Shown here one piece after another: positions 1 to 5,659 of a DNA stretch of 6,484 nucleotides (the stretch's first letter is position 1; the number at the start of each line of letters is the position of its first letter). The notes under the pieces were generated by a model, which searched no databases, was not told the DNA's origin, and saw only the letters and a program-made list of their open reading frames with translations. Both the position numbers and the translations under genes were made by a program. Source of the DNA: an uncultured Flavobacteriaceae bacterium (GTDB lineage Bacteria > Bacteroidota > Bacteroidia > Flavobacteriales > Flavobacteriaceae); contig CALITN010000112.1 in the NCBI GenBank assembly GCA_938041595.1, positions 1-6,484 on the forward strand, read 5' to 3'.

Positions 1-935
1 ACAGAACTAGAAACGGGCATTTCTAGCATTTGATTGAAGTCACAGTCGTACAAAAAACCGTCATAGCTTACGGACAAGGTATTGGTGCACATCACTTGGG
101 ACACAGCCGCTGGATTAAAGGCTTCTACTAGGGCAGACATATAATCTTCATAATTTTCTGAAGCCAAGAGATAGTCCAAAAACCGACTAATCGGGAGATT
201 GGTCAGGGCAAACAACTGATTGAAAACGATACCGAAATCTTCTTGAAGGGCTTTTTTAAAGTCATGTTCTAGAGCTGCTTGATCCCCGGGGAGAAATGCT
301 CCAGCTGGGTTATAAACCAAATCAAGCTGTAAGCCAGACCCCTCCTTTCCATAGCCCAATTCGTTCAGCACTTGCAGGGCTTCGATGGACTGTCCAAAAA
401 CCCCTTCTCCGCGTTGGCGGTCTGTTTTTTCGCGTTTATAAAAAGGCAGAGAAGACACCACATGCACCCCGTGCTGAGCAAAAAAAGCAGGAAGTTCTTT
501 ATAGCTTTTATTGGATCGTAAGATGGTCAGGTTGGAACGCACGATCAAATCCTGAACCCCTCGCTTTTGGGCTTCGGTCACAAACCATCGAAAGTCAGGA
601 TGCATCTCGGGTGCACCTCCCGTTAAATCCAGAGTGTGGATCTCAGTTGAGGAGAGCAACTCCAAACATTTTTCAAGAATCTGACGGCTCATTTTTTCCT
701 TTCGATCGGGGCCGGCATCCACATGGCAGTGTGCACAAACTTGGTTGCACATATAGCCCATATTGAGCTGGAGAATTTCCAAGCCTTTGGGCTTAAGGGG
801 TGGCAGCTGATGCTGCTGCAACTGGGCTTCAAAAGTCGGCAAAGAACCTTCGGCAAAAGGCCCAGCTGAAAGCTGTGCGCGTTGGGTAGCGGTTTGTGCC
901 AAAGGATTGGAACGGGCACGCAGAGATTGTTTCAT
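1..935 (-). CDS. arsS: Arsenosugar biosynthesis radical SAM protein ArsS (3' end beyond window)
   Basis: Radical SAM enzyme of the ArsS family. Family knowledge: it joins the 5'-deoxyadenosyl group of SAM to dimethylarsenic, giving 5'-deoxy-5'-dimethylarsinoyl-adenosine, the precursor of arsenosugars. The frame is open from the ATG at 935 to base 1 (311 codons, no stop), so the gene is partial only because the window ends. The [4Fe-4S] cluster motif CNQVCAHCHVDAGP has Cys63, Cys67 and Cys70 in the CxxxCxxC spacing. TGGAPE (105-110) is the glycine-rich SAM-binding segment. The C-terminal region typical of the family begins with Cys283 and YDGFLYDCDFNQML (291-304). Some family members are selenoproteins; every Cys position visible here is a Cys codon. 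The ATG follows directly on the TAG of the upstream peroxidase-like gene with no spacer, so the two are almost certainly cotranscribed and coupled. Frame and family are very clear. Confidence 0.96.
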   Translation of the reverse strand, partial: MKQSLRARSNPLAQTATQRAQLSAGPFAEGSLPTFEAQLQQHQLPPLKPKGLEILQLNMGYMCNQVCAHCHVDAGPDRKEKMSRQILEKCLELLSSTEIHTLDLTGGAPEMHPDFRWFVTEAQKRGVQDLIVRSNLTILRSNKSYKELPAFFAQHGVHVVSSLPFYKREKTDRQRGEGVFGQSIEALQVLNELGYGKEGSGLQLDLVYNPAGAFLPGDQAALEHDFKKALQEDFGIVFNQLFALTNLPISRFLDYLLASENYEDYMSALVEAFNPAAVSQVMCTNTLSVSYDGFLYDCDFNQMLEMPVSSS

Positions 936-1271
936 CTACATACTGAGTTTGTCGTGAAGTCCCATCATTTGCACTCCATGCGCTAGGGTTGCCCCACTTT
1001 GAATCGCAGCACCGACATGAACCGCTTCCATCATTTCTCCTTTGGAAATACCGCGTTGCAGCCCGTCTTTGGTATAGGCATCAATACAGTAAGGACAATG
1101 CACCACGTGGGCCACCGCCAAGGCAATTAGTGATTTTTCACGGGCCGAAAGGGCTCCTTCTTCAAATACAGCATTATAGTATTCAAAAAATTTGGCCCCT
1201 ACTTCAGGACTCCAGTCGCTAATGTTTTTAAACTTTGATAAATCTTCGGGTTGATAATAGCTCTTCTTCAT
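936..1271 (-). CDS. Arsenosugar-associated peroxidase-like protein (CMD/AhpD type)
   Basis: Small 111-residue all-helical protein of the carboxymuconolactone decarboxylase/AhpD superfamily, of the subtype found beside arsS. The redox motif is HCPYCIDAYT (58-67) with Cys59 and Cys62. Upstream Glu45 in the SAREKSLIALAVAH segment matches the conserved acidic residue of AhpD-like proteins. The His that normally follows the second Cys by four residues is Tyr66 here, which from memory is usual for this subtype. Homologues of this subtype may carry selenocysteine in the motif; this copy has plain Cys codons. The role is not established; a thiol-based peroxidase or an arsenic/thiol redox partner for ArsS is plausible. 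The ATG at 1271 is the only sensible start and gives the typical family length. The stop abuts the arsS start, so the pair forms an operon, probably including the regulator 50 nt upstream. Confidence 0.93.
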   Translation of the reverse strand: MKKSYYQPEDLSKFKNISDWSPEVGAKFFEYYNAVFEEGALSAREKSLIALAVAHVVHCPYCIDAYTKDGLQRGISKGEMMEAVHVGAAIQSGATLAHGVQMMGLHDKLSM

Positions 1272-1285
1272 GCCTTAAAGAAATA

Positions 1286-1323
1286 AAAATAGGATGATCT
1301 CCCCAAGAAAGAAAGCCTATTTT
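1286..1323 (-). repeat. 8-bp inverted repeat between regulator and peroxidase-like gene
   Basis: Arms at 1286-1293 and 1316-1323 are perfectly complementary (AAAATAGG / CCTATTTT) around a 22-nt loop. Read on the minus strand, the first arm overlaps the stop codon of the regulator gene and the second arm runs into a T-rich stretch (TTTTTATTTCTTT) just before the peroxidase-like ATG. This could be a weak or conditional terminator/attenuator, or an operator half-site pair. The stem is mostly A-T and the loop long, so a strong intrinsic terminator is unlikely. Confidence 0.4.
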
Positions 1324-1612
1324 ATCTTTTGAGCTGTTTTTTGAGTCCCGAAAGGCTTTTTCGTTGATTTTCCAAAGCGTCCAGATAGTTTCGGGTGTAT
1401 TGATATTGTTTCTCCAGTAATGCATCCTCTTTATCCAAAAAAGCAATTTGATTTTCAGTTTCCATATGCCACTGTACCCCTTGAGGAGACCCTTCACCCG
1501 TTAACAGCCAATGCGCGTCGATTCCAAACTCCATCACTAACTTGGAAAGAACCGTGGAATTGAGAGGTGTTTTCTTATTGGATCCCGTAAAGTTTCCATA
1601 GGTAATCCCCAA
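1322..1612 (-). CDS. Small helix-turn-helix regulator, start uncertain, possibly 5'-degenerate
   Basis: 96 codons from a TTG at 1612; the frame is open further, to a TGA at 1658-1660. The segment LGITYGNFTGSNKKTPLNS followed by VLSKLVMEFGIDAHWLLTGEGSP resembles the XRE/CI-type DNA-binding domain common in small Bacteroidota regulators, where 'WLLTGEG' closes the domain. After it comes a charged, probably coiled-coil tail (about 50-96). The TTG start cuts into the first helix. In-frame codons upstream (ICKAVPFSKHAFFEK, 1613-1657) continue the fold convincingly but contain no ATG, GTG or TTG, only an ATT at 1657. So the gene may start at ATT, or its 5' end may be damaged. It lies 50 nt upstream of the peroxidase-like gene and arsS on the same strand and is the only visible regulator candidate. 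Domain call is good, start is poor. Confidence 0.7.
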   Translation of the reverse strand: MGITYGNFTGSNKKTPLNSTVLSKLVMEFGIDAHWLLTGEGSPQGVQWHMETENQIAFLDKEDALLEKQYQYTRNYLDALENQRKSLSGLKKQLKR

Positions 1613-1698
1613 CTTTTCAAAGAAAGCGTGCTTGGAGAATGGAACTGCTTTACAAATTCAACGGTTAAAAAGGCGCTGAATTTTGTATTTTGAGCAGC

Positions 1699-2289
1699 AT
1701 GGAATGGCTGCTCGTTTTTTGTAAAAACCCAATTCCCGGTCAGGTGAAAACCCGCTTGGCCAAAACTATTGGTGAAACGGCGGCAGCTGCCGTGTATGAA
1801 CAATTATGCAGCCATACCCGTCACGTGCTCCATTTTTGGGGGGGAGCTGTGGCGGTGTTTCACGCAACAGCTCCCCATTACCAAAATCCATGGAAACAAA
1901 ATGACTGGCGGCAAAAAACACAGCGCGGTCATGATCTTGGAGAACGGATGCAGCATGCCATCAGCTGGGCCTTTGCCCAAGGCGCCTCAAAAGTATGCCT
2001 TATTGGTTCGGACCTGTGGACACTCACTCCTACCGACCTTGAAGACGCTTTTAAGGCCTTGGACGATCATCCCATTGTGTGGGGTCCCGCCACCGATGGT
2101 GGATACTATCTCATCGGTCTGACCCAACCCCAACCAGAACTGTTTCACAACCTTCCCTGGAGCCAACCAGACCTCCTCAAGAAAAGCCAAGAACGCCTTC
2201 CCCAGCTTTCCCAATTCCACCTGCGTCAACAAAACGATATTGATACCCTAGAAGACCTCAAAGCCCATCCTGAGCTATATCCTCTCTAG
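1699..2289 (+). CDS. Arsenosugar-cluster glycosyltransferase, TIGR04282 type (DUF2064)
   Basis: 196-residue cytosolic protein with a GT-A/nucleotidyltransferase-like fold, the family known as rSAM/selenodomain-associated transferase 1. Visible motifs: FCKNPIPGQVKTRLAKTIG (7-25), the N-terminal nucleotide-binding loop; RGHDLGERM (76-84); LIGSDLWTLT (101-110) with the acidic residue expected to bind metal; GPATDGGYYLIGL (129-141); and DIDTLEDL (180-187). The family usually has Pro after the GSD-x position; this copy has Trp. The exact reaction is unknown. By genome context it is thought to act in building the arsenosugar side chain; relatives of the fold activate or transfer sugars from nucleotides. 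A TTG nine bases earlier is in frame, but the ATG at 1699 puts the conserved LLVFCKNPIPG at its usual distance from the N-terminus. It is divergent from the regulator/arsS arm and separated from the next gene by a heptad repeat. Confidence 0.92.
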   Translation: MEWLLVFCKNPIPGQVKTRLAKTIGETAAAAVYEQLCSHTRHVLHFWGGAVAVFHATAPHYQNPWKQNDWRQKTQRGHDLGERMQHAISWAFAQGASKVCLIGSDLWTLTPTDLEDAFKALDDHPIVWGPATDGGYYLIGLTQPQPELFHNLPWSQPDLLKKSQERLPQLSQFHLRQQNDIDTLEDLKAHPELYPL

Positions 2290-2294
2290 CACTC

Positions 2295-2385
2295 TCCAAT
2301 CCTCATTCCTCATTCATAATTCCTCATTCTGCATTCTGCAATCTGCAATCCTCATTCCTCATTCTCCAATTCTCATTCGCAATTC
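2295..2385. repeat. Heptanucleotide tandem repeat, 13 units
   Basis: Thirteen consecutive 7-nt units stay exactly in phase over 91 bases. The most common unit is CTCATTC (2302, 2309, 2323, 2351, 2358, 2372); variants are TGCATTC (2330), TGCAATC (2337, 2344), TCCAATC (2295), ATAATTC (2316), TCCAATT (2365) and GCAATTC (2379). The consensus is roughly NNCAWTC. The preceding AGCACTC (2288-2294) fits with one change and would overlap the stop codon of the upstream gene. The tract fills most of the 125-nt gap between transferase 1 and the phosphorylase, and no gene or hairpin was seen in it. Similar heptamer arrays (STRRs) are known from cyanobacteria. Confidence 0.85.
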
Positions 2386-2414
2386 TAAATTAATTTGAAT
2401 AGTTTCGTAGTGCT

Positions 2415-3242
2415 ATGAGCACCCTTCAACAACAGATCACGGCCGCTGCTGACTTTGTACAGCAGCGGGGCCTTCCCACCACCCCTTTCGGGATCGTTTT
2501 GGGAACAGGCTTAGGGGCCTTAGCCGAGGCATTGGATATAATTCATAGCATTCCCTATGAAGCCATCCCTCATTTTCCGAGAGCGACGGTAGAATCGCAC
2601 CAGGGGCGGCTCATTTATGGGCGTTTGGAAGGCCAGCCGATGTGGGTTTGCCAGGGGCGTTTCCATCGCTATGAGGCCTATAACTATTTTCAAATCACCT
2701 TTCCTGTCCGGGTGCTTCATGCCCTTGGCGTTCAGCAGTTACTGCTCAGCAATGCCGCAGGGGCCATCAATCTTAGCTATGCCAAAGGGGAGTTGATGCT
2801 CCTTAAAGATCATATTTTCCTACAGGGCGGCTCTCCGCTAGCCGAGGCGGGTGTTGCATCGCTTGGTCCTCGCTTTGTTGATATGAGTCAGCCCTACGAC
2901 CTTAGCTGGCGAGAGCAGTTTAGGGCGATTGCCCAAGCTCAAAACCAAAGGCTCCATCAAGGGGTATATGCGGCAGTGGTGGGGCCTCAACTGGAAACCG
3001 CCGCCGAATACCGCTATTTAAAAACCATTGGGGCCGATGCCGTTGGCATGTCCACCGTTCCCGAAGTCATTGTAGCACGACAACTTGAAATGCAGGTACT
3101 GGCCTGTGCTGTTCTGACTGATGTCTGCGACCCCGATCAACTGGCTCCTATTGATATTTCCGATATATTCACCCAAGCCAAACGCGGCGAAGAGCGATTG
3201 CTTGCGCTACTCAAAGCATGGCTTCAAAAACACCCTCGCTAA
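2415..3242 (+). CDS. Purine nucleoside phosphorylase, trimeric type, with MTAP-like residues
   Basis: 275-residue member of the PNP/MTAP family, the full family length. It catalyses phosphorolysis of a purine nucleoside to free base and (deoxy)ribose 1-phosphate. Visible motifs: LGTGLG (29-34) phosphate loop; SHQG (61-64); GRFHRYEAY (81-89) with Arg82, His84 and Tyr86; LSNAAGAIN (111-119); GPQLETAAE (190-198) with base-binding Glu198; VGMSTVPEV (210-218) with ribose-contacting Met212. Where human PNP has Asn243 (6-oxopurine choice) this protein has Asp236 (LTD), and where human PNP has His257 (5'-OH contact) hand alignment places Ile248. Human MTA phosphorylase shows the same two kinds of change, so a 6-aminopurine nucleoside with an apolar or bulky 5' group is a likely substrate. 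Its stop overlaps the arsM start (TAATG). This suggests a role in removing adenine from the ArsS product; ordinary purine or MTA salvage is the alternative. Confidence 0.95.
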   Translation: MSTLQQQITAAADFVQQRGLPTTPFGIVLGTGLGALAEALDIIHSIPYEAIPHFPRATVESHQGRLIYGRLEGQPMWVCQGRFHRYEAYNYFQITFPVRVLHALGVQQLLLSNAAGAINLSYAKGELMLLKDHIFLQGGSPLAEAGVASLGPRFVDMSQPYDLSWREQFRAIAQAQNQRLHQGVYAAVVGPQLETAAEYRYLKTIGADAVGMSTVPEVIVARQLEMQVLACAVLTDVCDPDQLAPIDISDIFTQAKRGEERLLALLKAWLQKHPR

Positions 3243-4210
3243 TGGCGTACTTAGACACCACCCATGATGTGTATAAAGCAGCGGCGCTGCGTCCTGACGT
3301 AGGACTGTGCTGCACCACCACCCCTATTTGGCAATTCCCAGGCTTGCAGATTCCTACTATTATGCAGGAAATGAACTACGGCTGCGGAAGCACCGTCCAT
3401 CCCCGCGACTTAGTCAACAACCCCAAAATCCTCTATGTCGGTGTTGGGGGCGGTATGGAATTGCTTCAGTTTTCGTATTTCTCTCGTCAAAAAGCTGGAG
3501 TGGTAGGCATTGATGTAGTCGATGAAATGCTCACCGCTAGCCGGAATAATTTTAAAATTGCTGCCGAACAAAACGATTGGTTCGATCCGTCTTTTGTAGC
3601 ACTCAAAAAAGGAGACGCCTTGCAACTACCCGTTGCCGATAGCAGTATCGATGTGGCGGCACAAAATTGTCTGTTCAATATTTTCAAGCAAGAAGAACTC
3701 AAACAGGCCTTGGCTGAAATGTACCGGGTGCTGAAGCCGCACGGCCGACTGGTGATGAGCGACCCCACCTGCGAACAACCCATGAATGAAAGCCTTCGCG
3801 ATGACGAACGTCTGCGGGCCTTATGTCTTTCGGGTGCGATCCCTCTAGAAGAGTATTTGCGACTTTTGACCGAAGTAGGCTTTGGCACCTTGGAAGTCCG
3901 CGCCCGGCGCCCCTACCGTATTTTGGACCCTGCACACTACCCAACTGAAGAAAGAATTTATATCGAGAGTGTGGAAGTCTGTGCCCTCAAAGACCCGATG
4001 CCGGAGGATGGCCCTTGTATTTTCACTGGAAAAAGTGCCATTTATTACGGCAGCGAAGACTATTTTGACGACCAGAAGGGGCATGTACTGCTCCAAAACC
4101 AACCTTTGGCCGTCTGCGACAAAACGGCTGCTAAACTCGCTGCTTTGGGTCGCTCTGACCTTTTTATTTCCGAAGCAACATTCCACTACGATGGCGGGGG
4201 CTGCTGTTAA
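3242..4210 (+). CDS. arsM: Arsenosugar biosynthesis arsenite methyltransferase ArsM
   Basis: 322-residue SAM-dependent methyltransferase that methylates As(III) stepwise to dimethylarsenic, the substrate for ArsS. It has the N-terminal signature DVGLCCTTTPIW (19-30) and MNYGCGSTV (44-52). The SAM loop is ILYVGVGGGMELLQF (63-77), the unusual YVGVGGG form seen in arsenosugar-type ArsM. Motif GDALQLPVADSSIDV (124-138) and MSDPTCEQPM (172-181) follow. Cys48, Cys143 (QNCLFN) and Cys195 (LCLSGA) align with the three essential cysteines of algal ArsM (Cys72, Cys174, Cys224 in Cyanidioschyzon), so catalysis should be intact. The protein ends in GGGCC, a likely metalloid-binding tail. A longer frame begins at 3218, but the ATG at 3242 gives the conserved MxYLxxTHDVYK start and shares its A with the TAA of the phosphorylase gene, pointing to translational coupling. 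Confidence 0.97.
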   Translation: MAYLDTTHDVYKAAALRPDVGLCCTTTPIWQFPGLQIPTIMQEMNYGCGSTVHPRDLVNNPKILYVGVGGGMELLQFSYFSRQKAGVVGIDVVDEMLTASRNNFKIAAEQNDWFDPSFVALKKGDALQLPVADSSIDVAAQNCLFNIFKQEELKQALAEMYRVLKPHGRLVMSDPTCEQPMNESLRDDERLRALCLSGAIPLEEYLRLLTEVGFGTLEVRARRPYRILDPAHYPTEERIYIESVEVCALKDPMPEDGPCIFTGKSAIYYGSEDYFDDQKGHVLLQNQPLAVCDKTAAKLAALGRSDLFISEATFHYDGGGCC

Positions 4211-4910
4211 AATACTGGGGCTTTTCCTGCTCGCCGCGGGATTGGCACAACCCCTTCATGCGCAGGGCAAAAGCCGGCATGACCTCTGGGAAAGTCAACT
4301 GCAAAAATTTGTTTCCAAAGACGGAAAGGTCAACTATAAGGCTTGGGGTAAAGACCGCAATGCCTTGGATAATTATATAGCCATTTTAGCCGAAAATCCC
4401 CCCACAGAAAACAGCATTAAAAATGACCTGCTAGCCTATTGGATCAATGCTTACAATGCCTTGACAGTACAATTGATTCTCGATCATTATCCCATCGAAA
4501 GCATCAAAGACCTATCCAAACCCTGGAGTCGAACGGTCTTTACCGCGGCGGGTGTTTCCTATTCCCTGGGAGATATCGAACACGAAATTCTTCGCAAACA
4601 AGACGAAAAAAGAATTCACTTTGCCATCAATTGTGCCTCAGCTTCTTGTCCAAAGCTCTATCGTTCTGCCTTTAAAGGAGCCCAACTGGAATACCAATTG
4701 GAAACGGTCACTCGAGCGTTTTTTCATGACCCCAGTAAAAATAGTTTTGAGTCTGACGCGATTCACCTTTCCAAAATCCTACTCTGGTTTATAAAAGATT
4801 TTGGTTTTAAAAAAGAAAAACTCGCCTTTCTGTCGCGCTATAGCCCAGTGCCGCTAGACAGCAATGTTCGAATTCGCTACCTCCCTTATGACTGGTCACT
4901 CAACGAATAG
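4191..4910 (+). CDS. Exported DUF547 domain protein
   Basis: 239 residues. A signal peptide is clear: short positive N-terminus (Lys7), hydrophobic stretch ILGLFLLAAGLA (8-19), and a probable cleavage after PLHA (Ala24). The mature protein is a DUF547 domain: NDLLAYWINAYNALTVQLIL (78-97), SLGDIEHEILR (125-135), RIHFAINCASASCPKLY (141-157) with Cys148 and Cys153, and RAFFHDPSKN (175-184). It ends in VRIRYLPYDWSLN. The function of DUF547 is unknown; export to the periplasm is inferred from the leader. The ATG at 4191 lies inside the last codons of arsM (20-nt overlap); starts further upstream would lose the signal peptide at the N-terminus. It overlaps the next gene too, so it is locked into the arsenosugar operon. 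A link of this family with arsenosugar loci is likely but its role is not known. Confidence 0.92.
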   Translation: MAGAAVKILGLFLLAAGLAQPLHAQGKSRHDLWESQLQKFVSKDGKVNYKAWGKDRNALDNYIAILAENPPTENSIKNDLLAYWINAYNALTVQLILDHYPIESIKDLSKPWSRTVFTAAGVSYSLGDIEHEILRKQDEKRIHFAINCASASCPKLYRSAFKGAQLEYQLETVTRAFFHDPSKNSFESDAIHLSKILLWFIKDFGFKKEKLAFLSRYSPVPLDSNVRIRYLPYDWSLNE

Positions 4911-5589
4911 TCCGCAGCTATCCATCGTGGTGCCTGTTCGTAACGAACGTAGGCTGTTGCCACAACTGCTTCGGCAAATTCCCCGCAAAAAAGAGTTTGA
5001 GTTGATTGTGGTGGATGGACAAAGCACCGACGGCAGTCAAGAATATCTAAACAGCCAAAAACAAGTCCGGCTTATTTCTTCAAAGCCAGGCCGAGCTGTC
5101 CAACAAAATCGAGGCGCCCAAGACGCCAAAGGCTCCTATTTGCTTTTTTTACATGTCGATAGCCAACTACCGACCCAAGCCTGGGATGCGCTTTCCATAG
5201 CAATGCGCCAAGGGGTCGCGGCCGCTTGTTTCCGACTGGCCTTTGACGCTTCGCATCCACTGTTGAAAATAGCGGCCTACGGCAGTCGCTGGTCGCATCT
5301 TCTTTTTCGCGGAGGGGATCAAGGGCTTCTGGTTCGCAAAGAATTATTTCATCAACTAAAGGGCTTTGACGAACGCTATACGGTATGCGAAGACTTGGAA
5401 TTGATTCGGAAACTCCAACGAAACAGTGGGCTGCAAATACTTCCTGCCACCTTAACGACCTCTGCAAGACGCTTTTTAAAACAGGGGGTAACACGAACAC
5501 TTTTTCATTTTCGTATAGTTCATTTCTTACATTGGTGCCATGTCAAACCGAAATATCTCAGTAGCTACTACCAAAGATGGGTGGGGTAA
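4888..5589 (+). CDS. Arsenosugar-cluster glycosyltransferase, TIGR04283 type (GT2)
   Basis: 233-residue family 2 (GT-A) glycosyltransferase of the group called rSAM/selenodomain-associated transferase 2. Motifs: LSIVVPVRNE (11-20) nucleotide-binding strand; VVDGQSTDGS (41-50); GRAVQQNRGA (68-77); FLHVDSQLP (87-95), where the family usually has HADT; GGDQGLLVR (142-150); CEDLELIRKL (167-176) with the probable catalytic Glu-Asp, normally preceded by Leu-Met; TSARRF (191-196). No membrane helix is evident. It probably transfers a sugar or forms the glycosidic bond of the arsenosugar; donor and acceptor are unknown. Two in-frame ATGs exist, 4864 and 4888; the latter was chosen because it leaves a short leader before LSIVVP and a smaller overlap (23 nt) with the DUF547 gene. 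The earlier start would add eight residues. It is the last gene of the coupled plus-strand operon. Confidence 0.92.
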   Translation: MTGHSTNSPQLSIVVPVRNERRLLPQLLRQIPRKKEFELIVVDGQSTDGSQEYLNSQKQVRLISSKPGRAVQQNRGAQDAKGSYLLFLHVDSQLPTQAWDALSIAMRQGVAAACFRLAFDASHPLLKIAAYGSRWSHLLFRGGDQGLLVRKELFHQLKGFDERYTVCEDLELIRKLQRNSGLQILPATLTTSARRFLKQGVTRTLFHFRIVHFLHWCHVKPKYLSSYYQRWVG

Positions 5590-5659
5590 TCATCAACCCA
5601 CATTCAAATAATAGGACATATTAAAGCTCAGTCCAAACAAAAAAACTAACTTTAAGTAT

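Noticed and set aside
296..766. 156-residue plus-strand frame
   Set aside because: It is antisense to arsS, has low-complexity composition and no recognisable motif.
689..919. Minus-strand 76-residue frame within the arsS region
   Set aside because: It overlaps the 5' part of arsS in another frame; arsS carries the cluster motif and all family signatures, so this is a shadow.
1537..1803. Minus-strand frame joining the regulator's upstream region, considered as its true N-terminus by frameshift
   Set aside because: VEFVK could be joined to AVPFSKHAFF by a one-base shift, but that frame has no start codon before it runs antisense into transferase 1, so the evidence is too thin.
2390..2397. 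TTAATTTG as a Bacteroidota -7 promoter element (consensus TAnnTTTG) before the phosphorylase
   Set aside because: Seven of eight positions match and the distance to the ATG is possible, but no TTG-type -33 element lies at the expected spacing, and AT-rich chance matches are common.
3882..4190. Extending the DUF547 gene upstream to 3882
   Set aside because: The extra 103 codons lie wholly inside arsM in another frame, and the signal peptide marks 4191 as the true start.
5578..5600. TGGGT/ACCCA inverted repeat at the end of transferase 2 as a terminator
   Set aside because: Only 5 bp with a 13-nt loop that includes the stop codon, and no T-run follows.
5647..5654. TAACTTTA as a -7 promoter element before the FAD oxidoreductase
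   Set aside because: It ends only five bases before the ATG, would require a leaderless mRNA, and has no -33 partner.
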